Of a stretch of DNA of 64,000 bases, positions 11,801 to 25,300 are shown piece after piece (position 1 is the stretch's first letter; each line of letters starts with the position of its first letter). The notes under the pieces are model-generated. The model was not told the DNA's origin and made no database searches. It was given only the letters and a program-made list of their open reading frames with translations. The position numbers and the translations under genes were made by a program. This DNA comes from Membranipora membranacea (taxonomy: Eukaryota; Bryozoa; Gymnolaemata; Cheilostomatida; Membraniporidae). The stretch spans positions 14,324,001-14,388,000 of the forward strand of contig OU612065.1 of NCBI GenBank assembly GCA_914767715.1, written 5' to 3'.

Positions 11801-14800
11801 ATTGTGTAATGAGTGACACATGTATCCATCTTTTCCAGCTCAGGTGCACAGAATTGTTCTGAATCTTCAAGGAAGACATCCTCGCCTTTCAAGGCTACAG
11901 CCAACTGAAGGTAAAAAGAAAATCACTTTAATATCCCCAAGCCTGGATGCAGGTCATAGATACAATGTCATTTTTTAACTGCTGTACCACGATTATTCTG
12001 TAACTCATTTGATTCATGATAATTTAATAAAGAAACATACAAGCCTTGAATTGTATTCTGACTACATTACGTTTATTAACCATGGCATATGTTAAAACGA
12101 CCCTCGCAGTCATGTTTGCATGTCTTTTAAAGTTATCAATGTTACAAGATGATACAACAAGTTTGAAACGGCGATGAGAGCTTTGAATCTCCATACATGT
12201 TAGGTTTCATTGAAGCCATTACTACACTAATTACTCTATTTTGTGTGTGCTGTCCAATGTCCGACCATCACTGTTTTGCAACAGCAACAATTTTCCCTTT
12301 CCCCCCCCCCGCAACATTTTTATGTCAGTAATGATGATATCAAAAGGGAAAATGAATGCTCACTTCATGTCTTGCATCAATATTGAAATCCATCGGCGGC
12401 GTGGCCAGCTTGGTAAACATTTCGACAGCTGCCCAGTTGAGTAGAACACCTGCAGATGTATCTGGATAGAGTAAGCCAGGTTTGGCGAAGTGGTGGGTTA
12501 TAACGTGCTTGTCATCTTTTAGTGCTCGACCAATAGCTATAGGCTCTGTGTGCTGATGCTTGGCAGCCACCTTGATGAGATTAGTGATGTTTAGTTCTGT
12601 GTACTCAGGAATAAGAAGTAACCAATGGACCCCATCATTTTCATAAGATTCAGCTATCCTGAAAAAAACATAAAATTTATAAAAGAGAGAATCAACCTTT
12701 CTCAATGATAGGCTGATTCCAGTCACTTCATATAATAGTCACCTCATTTTTTCAATATGAAATTGTGATAGAAGTCATGTAGACAACTAAAATAAAACCT
12801 GATTGGACTTAATAAACATATATGCAGATGAAACCTCATCGCCTAGATAAGTGCATGGTGATCAGACTCTGTAACCCATGGTAATTAAATATGATTAACG
12901 CCCATGGTGATCTTCCTGTGGCCTGACAGGTGTCTCCTTTATGAGACAAATTACTCCTGTGTGAGCGTTCAGTATTTCGTCATGCATTGATCCGCTAAAA
13001 CTGTGAGGTCAGGTCGGATAAATAAAATATAAAGAAGGGAGATTGTGATAAAGAGTCTATTTTGCTCTCAATTTTGCCAAATCCGATCCTATCACTACAC
13101 ATTTGCTGGTAATTGCCCCTATGAGTACCATTAAAGTAAGATGTTGTTATGTTACTACCCACACAATGTGTATTACATATTTCAACTGTTGAGATTCTCG
13201 GATGCTAAGATTTCACTAATACACCTGTGACCTAACTGTTATGTGGCCATCTATTCACAATCATCGTATATCATATCATAACATATATATATATGTCATA
13301 TCAGAGTAAGGATATATCATATACTATTTCAACTAGCAAAATAACAAAAATTGGGTGGTTTACCGCAGGTCATTTTATGAATAACACCTATATTAGTGTT
13401 AACCAGGTAGTTAGGCCAATTGAGCTATCTGCACATGTACAGCTCTGGGGCATGAGCTGATCTCCGCCAAATCGAGTCTCAGAATTCTGAAGCCATTTGA
13501 TCGGCCACCTGCTCTGGTGGCTACGTTTTCCAATGCATGCGGAATAAGCAGCATGAGTTGTCTTCTGTTGTCAATATTAGGAAATGTTCATTATCAGTTC
13601 ATAGAGGGGCTGTCTCATTCTCCCTGAACAATATTTCTACCAGAACCTCAACAAAACTCATTAAAACATATTAAAATTGGGCATGATGCATACTAAGCCC
13701 TATGACATCTCGTGTGTGGCAATGATAGCCTAGTTTACCAAAGATCTACATGCCCAGTCAGATCACGAGAGTCAGTATGCCCATTGAGTGGTCACAGCTA
13801 CATGCTTGTTCATTTCTGTTAGAAACAATTCCTAGATCTGGGCCTCGCATGCTGTTCTGTGTTTCAAAACAGATCCAGTAGATCCACACAAGATGCTGTT
13901 CTACAGCTGATCACCACCGTGACTAGGTGTATTGACGCCAAGGCTACTGATTTATCTCGATGTTTGTTCTTAGGTTTTTCCTCTACCATAAACGTGAGTC
14001 TTTGGATTGATAAGCTACAACATTTGGATTTAAGAGTTCCAAAGTGGGTATCCAGTTTTTTATCTAACAGAATTCAATATACACAAGTAGATGGCAAATT
14101 ATCTGAAAAATTAGTCACAAATACTGGAACACCACAGGGCACAGTCTTAAGCCCCCTTTTGTTTTCAATCTACACGGATGGTATCAGATCAGAAAAACAA
14201 AATGTTACAATTTTGAAGTACGCAGATGATACTGTTATAATTGGAAACATAGCCGCTGATGCAGATTTTGCAAACTATTTAGATGAGATCAGTAGGATAA
14301 GTCTTTTGTGCAAATCCAGTGATTTACTGCTAAACCCAACCAAGACAAATGAAATGCTTTTCACTACCCAGCGTAACCCCCCAGATTTTGAACAGCTCTC
14401 CCTGGATGGCACAGTGATTACTCCCAGCACCAGTGTCAAATATCTTGGCGTAACAATGGACAATAAACTGCGTTTTGGGACTCACATCGCAGATAAAACA
14501 TCGAGTGCTAAGCAACGCCTGTATCTAGTCAAGCAGTTTAAGTTTTTAGGGGCCAGCAATCAGTTTCTCAATCAGATTTTTTGTAGTTTCATTGAATCCT
14601 GTTTTTTCTATTGTTTACTAGTCATTTTTACCAATTTATGTGATAGAGACATCAAGTCAATCCGTAAAGTATACAAAACTGCAAGCAGCTATGGCCTAGA
14701 GAACTGTGGTTTTGACTGCATTGTCAAAGAAAGAATGAACTTCTTTATTAGCCACATACAGAAGGATGAACACCATCCTTTCCACTCATTCTTGACTAAA

Positions 14801-16306
14801 CTCCGATCTGGAAGGCTGCAATCATAAAAACATCGAGCAGCAATCGGTAGTGACAGCATTATACGACATTTTATAAATGTCTGCAATAACTCCAGTAAAC
14901 GCTAATACAATGTTCTATTTTAGTTTGTATATGTGCTATTTTTTTATTTTCAATTACTTTTTATCATGTGAACCTTTTAGTTTTTTAGTCATCAGCGGCA
15001 AATCCATATATCATTTCACTATATTATGTATGTACATGTATATATGTGACAACGAATTAAACCAAACCAAACCAAAAAATACAACATCCTCAACCCCTCA
15101 ATCAAATGTCCTTGCAATCTCTCTCTTACTATTTTCTGGACACCAATACATACCACATTGACAGCAATAAGAAAATTATTAACATTTTGGAAGCACAGGA
15201 ATGATGCATTATAACGCTTTCCCCTACAACCGGGAGATCATTCTTCTACCTCTGAAGGGCAGTTCATTATTGAAACCTGGCACACAGAAGCTTGATTTAA
15301 GAAGAAATAACGGCTCTAATTGTAGCATGTCAATGTTGAACATGGATTTGACTGGTTGATTGTCCTTAGGCATGGTAGCATATAATGATATCATAGTTCC
15401 CTACAGAGGTATTAGGATTATATATATTTAGGATGGTGTAAAATGGATCTTCCTGCATTATCTAAACTGTTTCCAATGTGCTGATTGGTCTGAAAGTGGT
15501 TTAGGCAGCGAAACTCTACCAGATTTGTTCGATCAAAGCGCCTATTATCCTGCATCTAATTATTTACATAACAACCTAACCTGATAAAGCACATAAATAA
15601 ATTATTATAGCGAAACCACAGTTCTATGTCTACAATGAAAATTCACAATATTTTTGATTTTTTATACAATAAAGTAAATTTATGCCGGGTGTTGCCCACT
15701 TATTCATATTTTGTGAAAAGTCCTGACGTAACTATATATAATTGACAGTTAATTGATCTTGACTCACTCTTCAAGAAGAGGAAAGAAAGTCCACGCGCCA
15801 AACAGATCAGGCCATTCCTCAGTCGAGATAACAACATCAATGCTCATGGAGGACCTGTGCTCATGTGCCTGCTGCTGTATGAATGCTTTGCTCATCTTAG
15901 CATAGTTGATATGGTGTGGATTATCCTGCGTGGTCAATACGACGAACAACTTCCCCTTGTCAGTCTCGCCATGCACTTCAAAAAGGATAACATCAACACA
16001 TATTTCGCAGGCTTACGTAGAGATAGTAAGCCATCATAATAAACGAATGAAGACGTTCTAAGCTTCAGCTGAATACACCTATGTTCTAGCAGCAATAATT
16101 AAATTCTTCAAATCAGACTACCAACACAGGATCCCTTACTCTACATCATGCTTTAAGCAATACAGACAGTTAGGAGAATGGTTGAAATTATCAACTATCA
16201 CTATACTGACTATGTATTTATCGATGATCTTACCTGGATGACCAATTAATGCAATGCCAGCACCAACCACCATGAGCATGATCATCTTGGCCGAGGGAGA
16301 CATCAT
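8862..16306 (-). CDS. B3GLCT: Beta-1,3-glucosyltransferase, B3GLCT-like (GT31)
   Basis: ER enzyme that adds glucose beta-1,3 to O-fucose on thrombospondin type 1 repeats. Ten exons on the minus strand: 16234-16306, 15768-15975, 12364-12658, 11785-11904, 11397-11481, 10785-10898, 10119-10221, 9708-9827, 9335-9479, 8862-9017; all phases match, giving 472 residues (human 498). Exon 1 is a signal peptide ([20 protein letters not shown]). The N-terminal half has [11 protein letters not shown] and [13 protein letters not shown]. The catalytic half shows [18 protein letters not shown], the metal-binding [34 protein letters not shown] and [10 protein letters not shown], all in family order. It ends HIEL, an ER-retrieval-like tail where the human enzyme ends REEL. 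Intron 2 (about 3.1 kb) contains the antisense retrotransposon fragment at 13859-14827. All key motifs are intact, so the gene looks functional. Confidence 0.94.
13372..13460 (-). repeat. Possible tRNA-like SINE head fragment
   Basis: Read on the minus strand it contains GATAGCTCAATTGGCCTAAC, close to a tRNA A-box, followed by CTACCTGGTTAACACTAATA. No B-box follows at the expected distance. It lies in B3GLCT intron 2 about 400 bases from the RT fragment. A chance match is possible. Confidence 0.3.
13859..14827 (+). pseudogene. Decayed non-LTR retrotransposon reverse transcriptase, inside B3GLCT intron 2
   Basis: A 322-codon open frame on the strand opposite its host gene. It shows RT motifs in order: [10 protein letters not shown] near the start, [20 protein letters not shown], the catalytic core YADDTVIIG, then [15 protein letters not shown] and [15 protein letters not shown]. 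Motif A reads [11 protein letters not shown]: glycine stands where these enzymes have a catalytic aspartate, and the following block is shortened. There is no endonuclease domain and the N-terminal RT part is missing. The frame opens at a non-ATG codon, so this is a 5'-truncated, inactive copy. It resembles jockey/CR1-group elements, but the clade is not certain. No further stop interrupts the frame, so the insertion is fairly young. Confidence 0.85.
14828..15080 (+). mobile_element. 3' untranslated region and tail of the retrotransposon copy
   Basis: AT-rich sequence after the RT stop runs to a short repeated tail, AATTAAACCAAACCAAACC followed by A-rich bases near 15055-15078. A simple-repeat 3' tail is typical of non-LTR elements primed at their 3' end and marks the probable insertion border. 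I did not find a clear target-site duplication. Confidence 0.5.
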
Positions 16307-16940
16307 TTCTACAATGAAACAAAATGAGTCCAAGGCATTCAATAACAACCTATGCGTAGTGTGAGAGTTGCATTGTTGGAGTGAGGTCCATCAATCTTAG
16401 CATGCAACATGTGGGCTGTACCAACAACATTCTACAATGAATTGTTTCCCATATAAAGTGGCTGCTGCCGTTTACCAAATAATCTTTTCTGTAATGCGCT
16501 AATTCTGTTAGGGATCGGAAAAGAATGTTCTTCGTTCTTCAACAATTGATTTATAAGAAAAGAGGGGGAGGAGGGGATGCAATCCTGGGTAACTATGGTG
16601 GTATCTGGGTAAAACATTTTACAAGCATTTGTTTGCTCCCAAACCAACAAACAGAGCTTGTCATTCCAGATTTCTACCTATGTATATGCAAGCCTTAGGT
16701 GCCCACAAAAGTGGGCAGGAGGCAATGTTGGGAGACTTGAGAGGAGAAAGAAATTCTGTCTACAGTCCAATTATCCTCTTAAATTAAACTCAGTTGTTCC
16801 TCACTCCTCAGCACAGCACAGGCCTGCCCTGCTGAAACAAGATTGTGTAGAACCCAGTTGTCTGCATTTAACAACTATTTATCTATTGCAAAAACAGGCA
16901 TCTGATTCTACAAGGCTTTTGATTTGCCTAATCATGTAAT

Positions 16941-16997
16941 ACAGTTACTACTTATTATTTATTATAATATACATAACAAGTAGTTAGTAGTAACTGT
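16941..16997. repeat. Short inverted repeat with 12-bp perfect arms
   Basis: ACAGTTACTACT at 16941-16952 is the exact reverse complement of AGTAGTAACTGT at 16986-16997, with 33 AT-rich bases between. It could be a tiny foldback element or a chance palindrome in AT-rich DNA. Confidence 0.5.
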
Positions 16998-18737
16998 AAG
17001 CAGAGACTGAGAGAGAATTCTCCCTGCTGTAAAAAGTAAAATTAAAAAGGCTCAAATATGCAACAACATCCAAGCCTAGCCTGTGCCAGCTAATCCATGC
17101 CTGTAGGTGGCAGTACATTTTGTTATTTTGCGCCACTGTGTGCTTGATAACACTAGGAAAATGCAATGCTGCACCAAGGATTAAGACTTGGTTACACATT
17201 TTATTAGTCTACAAATTCAATATTCTTGCAGTGAAAACTAGCAAAGTGAAACTGCTCGTGTACAATCTGAAACTATGACCTATAAAATTTCAATTGCTTT
17301 CATTTGTGAATTTTATTTCGTAGTCCAATCAGATAACAGAATTTTTGACAACAAACCCACATGGCCAATAGTCTAAATTACATTACACGAAAACATAACT
17401 TTAAACATATAACCTGTTATTCTTTACCATGCCACGTACACAAACCACATTGAGGAATACACATTTATTGCTCACAGATTACAAAAATAACTGCAGTATA
17501 CAGGTTGGTATTTACTTCATAATGAGTTAGTCTTCCTACAACATTGGAGCTTGACATCTGTAACTATAAGTAGCAAGGTATCAATAATTTGTCTCAATAA
17601 TGAATATGTTGTGAGCTTGCAAGGTGGTTGTACTGTAGTGGATTTAATTTAGCAAACAGTAAAACACTGGTGATAGCAAGGAGTAACAGCGATACTCCTT
17701 GGTGATAGTGAGTTTTTTTTTATTAAATTCATACCAGTAGTAGACTAGTAGTCAACCTATTTCCTAAACTTTATTCTTGAATCTTCCTGCTTACTAACTT
17801 TGTAACCTACTCTACTGCTGTAACTCACCCACAAGTCAAATGTATCTTTGCTGGGGAGCAAGATTCTTACATTTGAGAAATGGTGGGTGTGGGTGCATCC
17901 AGGCATGGAGTTAACTCAATCCTTGATCTAGTTGGGCCCTGGGGCTTGCAATCAGTCTAATAATTAAGTCCAGGAATGGTTTCAATCACTGTTCTTACGC
18001 AAGTTGTGTCCTTGCGATTCGCGAGGAACTGTGTAAAAAATGCCATTTGAAGTCCAAAATAATCATTTTTCTTCGACATTATTGAGGATTGCAAGTATTG
18101 TATGCATCTAATACCAAAACCACCCAGGTAAACCACTTAACAGGTGGTATACACTTATTTACATGTGCGATATGGATAAGTTACTGAAAGCATATATTGT
18201 GGATGATAATTCTATTTGTTCATTTTTATTTGACAATCATTTAGTTAGGCCCTAGTTGGCTTCTGTTTGTAGTGCTAAATTGATGAGAACTGACTGGCGG
18301 TTGTAGTGTTACTTATTCCAGGTATAACCTCAGACTGTTGAAGGCTTGTATTGGTCAAAGCTCAAAAGTATTCAACGTGCATCAAACACGTGGCCGTGCC
18401 ATCCACCATGTAAGTTCATGTATTTAGCTTCATCCTAGGATTAAACATCAATACTTTAATAGAAAGATAAAAGATTTACCTATAAACCTAATGGAATCCG
18501 CTCCAAAATGGTTGTAGTTCAAATGCTATTGTTGCTGTCATTGACAATAATAGTCATTATTTTCTTTTTCTTATTATATCATGGCACTTTCCTAATGTGG
18601 ACCCATAGACTTAATATATAAGTTGGGGCCTATATACTAGTATATTAAATCTTTGTGTGTACTATTCAATTTGGGTTGGTCGTCTCTGCACTACTATAGC
18701 AACCGAATTTAACCAAAGTGCTGCTGAGGTTTATGAA

Positions 18738-18930
18738 CTATCTACTATACTCCATACTGGAGAAGTGTAAGCTTTCAGCATCAAATGGTGTATAGTCTTC
18801 AATGGTATTGTCGTTACAATGCAGAGACCCCTGTCTCAGAGCTGTGTGGCGCTGAAGGGCCATCACCATCACATTAGACTTCAATGGATTTACTCTATCG
18901 CTAAAATATTGGTGGCAACAAAGGGAGACC
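18738..18930 (-). pseudogene. Possible relic of a non-LTR reverse transcriptase
   Basis: A minus-strand open frame of 83 codons contains VNPLKSNVMVMALQRHTA followed by SLHCNDNTIEDYTPF. This has the shape of the RT region after the catalytic YADD (an N-P-x-K-S segment, then an L-x-x-N-x-x-I-E strand). The strand that normally follows (a LGV block) is missing and no YADD is found beside it. The call rests on pattern memory alone and the piece is short. Confidence 0.35.
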
Positions 18931-19386
18931 TTTACGATACCAAGAGAAGTTTTATGGTGTTTGCCAATTGAGGCGGATATTTTCAACACAGTAGAATGTA
19001 GTGAACAGATAGAAAACTATGATCCAATTCCTAGCTTAGGTTTCTCTGTGGTGTATCTGGGAATTATGAAATCAGTTGTGTGCAAATCTTGTTATAGTTT
19101 GGAAGCGGAGTACTGAGATGTGCCAAAAATGTTTCCTGTATTATTTGGTCCAAACTGTATCCTCCATAGCGTCGTTGTCATGACTTAATACTTGTTAGAG
19201 CAACATAAGTTTTAACCTGCTATTCATACTAAAAAGCTCCTCTTAGGCCTTCGTGTTAAGAACGTTTTTTTCGACAACAAAATCTTAAGCTTAATTTACA
19301 CTTACGATTACACTTACAATTTACATGGTGATATTTACACAGGATATTAATCTATACTTTCTCTATCATTTCAGCTGGTGGTAAAG

Positions 19387-22300
19387 ATGAAGACACTATA
19401 TATCTGTCTGGGTGTTCTGCTCATAGCGAATGTCTGTCATGCTGAGATATTTACTGCATTGGCCACAATGAAAAGGGCACTTTACATAGAGCAAAAGCTA
19501 GCAGAAAGTATCAGAACATATGTGCCACTCATCCCTAATCCAGCAAGACGCCAACGTGTAGCAGAGTGAGTTGTTCAAAATGTTTATTTAATCCGTTCAA
19601 AATTTGCTTTAATCTTTACATCCCCTATAGTTGTCTGATGAAGGATAAGCGTTGCGGTTGGTGCAATAGCTCTGTTGTGTCACGTTCACAGTTTAAGTCT
19701 AACAGTGCACCGTGGATCAAATTAGATAGTGTTGCCATGGAAACGTAGATGCTAATTACCATATGGACAGGTATAAGTTATAATTCTGAGTTTTGGTGTA
19801 CATGATAGCCGGTGATTTTGCCATGTCAGAGTTGATAATGTGCGATTGATCATCAGTGTACATGATGTACAGACTGGAACACAACTATGAATTCTTAAAC
19901 ACCACCCCCACATCTTGTGTAGTTATAAAACATTTTTTTTTTATAGTCTAGCTGATGAATATGACAAACACGCATCCGATGCTTTAGCTGATGCAGAGAG
20001 TTATCTGGCAAACCCAGTTAATGCCTATCGTATCTGTAAGAAGTTCACTACAGAGATACCAGCTGTCAAAGAGCTGCTGGAGAGTGAGCCTCTCATCATA
20101 GGTATGTGTAGTCTGAGCCCCAGAGACTCTTGCCCCCCCCCCAAAACCCGCGGCTGGTCTGGTGTCATGATTGTAAGAGAGACAGGTCAGGCCCAGAGTT
20201 CTAGGGTAGGCAGGAGGCACTGCCTCTCCTAGCGAGGTGAATAAAGTGGCCTACAAACATTATAATTGTGTGGTCCATGTAGACTCACCTCCTTAAGAAT
20301 TTCCATTTCCTATTTACATCCTTAACCTGCTTCGGAGGTGCTTGCAGTTGCAGCACTCCTTGGCTTGCTAGCTCATCATTGCATGTCAAGGGACTTTAGT
20401 TCTTATCGTGAATAGTTTAATGTAAGACCATATGAGACTTTTGCCCTTTGTAACTTAGTAAGCCATGGTGCTTTCACCTCCTTCCTTTTTTTGGTGCCAT
20501 CGCTAAAAACACAGTGATATATACCCATCGTAACAATATCAGGCAATGATTCAGTAGATTCAGTTTTAAAAATATGTAATATGCTTGTAAAATATAGTGA
20601 GATTATTATTACTACTACATGATTTTAATGGGGGATTCATAAAACCATGTTGTAAACAAAAGACAAAACCATCTTGTCTACCACATAAACATACCAACAA
20701 AAATAAGTATGCACAACAAGACCTCAAAGAGGCATAGTGAGTATTGTTTTATGTACTGAAGGTACAGATTACAAACATTGAATGGTAGATTTTTAAGTAA
20801 AAATACACAGTAGATTTTCATACTCATCATCCTATAACACTGTGATATTTTACTTTAAGCTTTTACTGAACAGTTGAAAGCATACAAAAGCGAGATGCCT
20901 ACTCAAGAAGACTTCAATGGTGTTGTCAATGCTATTTTGCGACTTATGGACACCTATAACATCCATCCTTCCAAGTTTGTTGATGGTACCTTCTCTCCTG
21001 TCGACAACTCACCAAGAATGACAGGTTTGTGTGAAAAATACACCCCCACGGTGAGGTGACCTTGGTCGCCTGTGCCACATCTTTGACCAACCAGGGAAGT
21101 TTGAACATTGTTTAACCTCTCCAATGGTCAAGTTGACTTTCGTAACGTGAGGGCACGACATGTTAAGCGAGATAGAAATTGACTTGGCACTAAAGAAATT
21201 TGGAGTTCTGGTAATTGTTGAATAACACCATCTGTTCATTTGCAGCCAGTGATTGTTTTGAGATCGGGCGTTATGCTTATGAGCGAGGAGATAAATACCA
21301 TGCTCTACAGTGGTTGATGGAGGCACTTGGTGTTCATGAACTGGAAGAGGGATTAAACAGCATGGATCTCATTCTACTATTGGATTATCTCATATACGCT
21401 GCTGATGATGTAAGTTTGTATGTTGGAGCTTGTGCTGCTTCTCCTTTCCCCCTTCCGGGGCTGTAGGGCAGGGGAACTCAACCATTGCTTCTCCATGTTG
21501 TGGGATTAAGGTAGTTTATGTACAAAGGTAATATGATCGCTCAATATCGTGTCTGTCAGCTTGAACAATAATTGCTTATTGGAAATAGGGAACAGATATG
21601 AGTGCGGGAATGTTTGTCTCATTCTCATCAGATAAGAGGAAGTCACTCATAATGAAATTTTGCACTAGAAAAAATGAGGTGTACTATTTTAATAATTCCA
21701 TTCAAGGAATATTGCTAAATAATTTATCAGACTGTGAAATTTTTTTGTCTTCTTCTTGTCAACCACAGGAAAGTTTTCAATCATTTGAACTGAGAGCATC
21801 GTCCCAGTTTTCAGGGACTTTTGTTCAGTTGACTTGGGTCATGCCAGATGGCAGCACAATCTAGGGCAATCACCACTGCTTACACCTCATGACATATTTA
21901 AGTGATCCTGTGCATGAGCAACCACTAGGCATCACTACTATTAAAGCAGAAGTCTACTTCCTGTGATGCTCTACAATGTGACAAATATTAAGATAATGTT
22001 GGGTCAGGTGATGGACTGCTGATCATCAGAGTGAAGTTCAGATCTAGCATATGTGGGTCAGGCATATGGGGCTCTGGTATACTGGGCTTACTTCCACGCC
22101 TAACTCTAATGCGACAAAACACTAACACCAATGGGCCGTACTGGCTCTCATTTTATTGTAGCAGAAATCTGGACTACTCTCTGCTGCTTACTGATTGTGA
22201 AAAGGGAGTTATGTCTCACCCCTCCCACTCTAACACTGGTTCCGGTATGAAGTAGGGTCGTCAATGACTGATGAGCACTGTTATCTTTTTATAGGAATCA

Positions 22301-25300
22301 GGGTCATGTGGTGAATGTTGCTTTAACTGAGCAAGGAGTTAGAGTTGGAGTCTCTAACTCCTTGAACTCCTGAGCCTTATGAACAATTTTTTTTAAACTT
22401 TAGCAGCATTGGTGTAAAATTCGCTTAGCCTATCAGTGCGTATTCATGGACGCCTCTCATTCAAAATCCTGCTACACTTTTTTGAGTGCAATCTGGATTT
22501 CAGCATCATAAATCTCTTTCACTTCTGACTCTTATATTTGTATATATACTTTTATTGCAGCAAGGCAACCCAAGACACGCTTTGAACTATTGTTGGAGAC
22601 TGTTGAGCTTGGACCCACCAAACCCCAAAACCAAGCAAAGAATATATGATGTCATTGCATGGTTAAAACATGAAATAAATGAACAAAATATTCTCTTCAA
22701 GGGTGAAGGTCGACCAATTCCAAAACAGGTACTAGTTGCAATCAGAGCATAGTAGTTAAACTGTTAGAGATTTAAAATCGATCCACTCTGAGGAAATACA
22801 ACATTACCAACTGAAATTTCATTATAAATGAAACTTGCGCTATCATGATATAATATGACATATCCAACTTGATTTTCTCTAACAAAGACCTACTCCTCAG
22901 CTTCATACGAACAATTTGTTTGCTATCCATCCATACTACTCAGCTAAGATACCGTTCCTCCCTTCCTCAAATCTCAGAGATAAGAAAAGCTGTTCTTAAA
23001 ACTAAAATTTGTCATCTTCATTCAATCCAGGTTTATTAACTTGATGAATGACAGCTGAATTTGGAAGTTTAAGATATCATATAGAGGAGCATGCCTTGAG
23101 ACCTCCTTATTCATTCCCATTTTTTGTATGCATGGAGGCAATGAGAGGGAGTTCATTGATGGTGGTGTATGTAAACTTTAAGATAGTTTTAAAGGATAGG
23201 ATAGATTTTCTTATTCACTCAGGGTAGTTCAATAACGGAAATGTTTTTATCTATAGGATTCCCTACCACCAATCACGAATAAGAGGACCATCAACAGAGC
23301 AACCACTCAGGAATTCCTTAACTATGAAAAACTGTGCAGGGGAGAAACAACTCATGTAAGTCTATGGGCCGGGAGGGGCGCTTGGATAGGGGAAAATAGG
23401 TTCAAACTGAAGTGAACCGGTTCGTCTTAGGATGGATGATTCTTTTTTTAATTTTTTATTATCATTCAATTTGTGCACATAAAAGAGGTGTGTGTACATC
23501 ATTAAAATGAACAAAGGACCCTGATCTGAAGGATCTATTTTAGAGCAAGTTATAGGTATCCGTCTTTGAATTCTCGAAGTATGAACGCTGAGATATTGAT
23601 GAATATAATAACACAGAGTAATGAAGCATATCCTTATTCTTTGGTAATATATAGGATTGGTGATGTACCATGCTCCAAGTAGCCACAAAGTTGTTAATTT
23701 ATTTACAAATCATGCCATCAAGATATTGTTTATTCTTAGAGTTAGGTTTCTTTATTCCATTCCCCAATTACAGGTAAATCCATATGAGCACGCACTCAAA
23801 TGCTATACATCCACTGTTGGTGACAACCCATTGCTGATGCTGCAACCAGTCAAAGTCGAAGAGCTTTATCATAACCCCGACCTAGTACAGTTCCATAATG
23901 TTGTCAGTGACAACGAAATAGAACTCATCCAAAACTTATCAACTCCAATGGTGAGTAGTCTCATTGCTGAATTAATATAATATAGTTAAATTCAACCATA
24001 AATTAGGATTATTATACTTGTATGTATTTTTACTGCTATTTACTGCATTTATCTATGAACAACCCCATTTGTTGTTTTTCTATGTCTTATACTTTCATAT
24101 ATTAGCCATTCAGCATACTAGCAATTCTTTGCTAAAATTGAGACTTATTCGGTTAGAATTGGCTGGATGATTTACACATGGAGAAGTTTTTTGCCAGATT
24201 CTATGGTCCACTCACAGAAAATTTTGAGTTGAAGTTCCTTTATACGTATTTATGTAGTTCATGTTACACAATATTGTCAGATTGTTTGTGTATCTTAATT
24301 TTGTCCATTCACTTTATGTATCGCTGTTTACAGTTGAGGAGAGCTGTGGTACACGACCCTGTATCAGGAAAACTAGTCACTGCTTTCTACAGGGTCAGCA
24401 GAAGGTATGATCATTGTTTAAAAGAAGAGTAAATGTGAGAGAAGTTTACCTAGTCCCTACACCCTACCCAGCCCAACTCTTCTGTCACTACATGATACTG
24501 AGTTTAATCTGTAACCAGTCAATATTTATGAACAGATGAGATGTTGAGGATCCCGAATAATACATAATATATGAACTAACAACATCATATCTCCCATACT
24601 AACGCTTATCTGTCTACTAAAATTAGTAGGAGCGCCTCTTGATATTGTTTGCTGCAAGTGCACCTCATTGTAGTTGTTTGAAACCATGCACCAATCTGCT
24701 CTTTATGTTGTTTATGTGTATTTTTGTTGTAGCGCCTGGCTCTATGATGAATATCATCCAATGATTAATGCGATCACTAATCGAATTGCGGCTATCACAC
24801 ACCTTGACATGGAAACGGTTGAGCCACTCCAAGTAGTCAACTATGGAATCGGTGGCCAATACGAACCTCATTATGACATGAGTAGGGTAGGCATCATTGT
24901 TTCTCTACTGTGACTCTTTACATTTTAGTGCTTGGCAATATGATGCTTACCATTCTACATTCACAACTATAACCAAAAGAATTGGTGCTATCACTGGCCT
25001 CGACATGGAAACTGCCGAAGGCCTTCAAGTGGTGAACTATGGTATAGGTGGGCAGTATGAGCCCCACTTCGACATGAGCCTTGTAAGAGTACAGCTTATC
25101 ATTACACTAACATCACGCTGTGCAGCAGACCCTTTCTTCTCCTCCTCAGGCGTTTTGTTAAGTCTCTCCAGGTCATAATCATGATTACATCATCATCACC
25201 CTGGTCACCTGCTCTCGATAATCTTCTCATGCCATTTCTATGACTAGTATTACAAGCAATTACCTATCATGGCCTAATCGCCATAATGGGTAAAATATTA

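Larger units (their letters stand above)
16307..19386. other. Divergent intergenic region, B3GLCT to prolyl 4-hydroxylase
   Basis: About 3.1 kb with no complete gene. The B3GLCT acceptor (TTTCATTGTAG, minus strand) just upstream of its ATG suggests a non-coding first exon further right. The acceptor TCATTTCAG ending at 19376 suggests the same for prolyl 4-hydroxylase. The stretch also holds a short hairpin at 16941-16997 and a possible RT remnant at 18738-18930. The remainder shows nothing I recognise. Confidence 0.55.

Noticed and set aside
16658-16939. 93-codon plus-strand frame upstream of B3GLCT
   Set aside because: No recognisable motif, no splice context and composition typical of the surrounding non-coding DNA.
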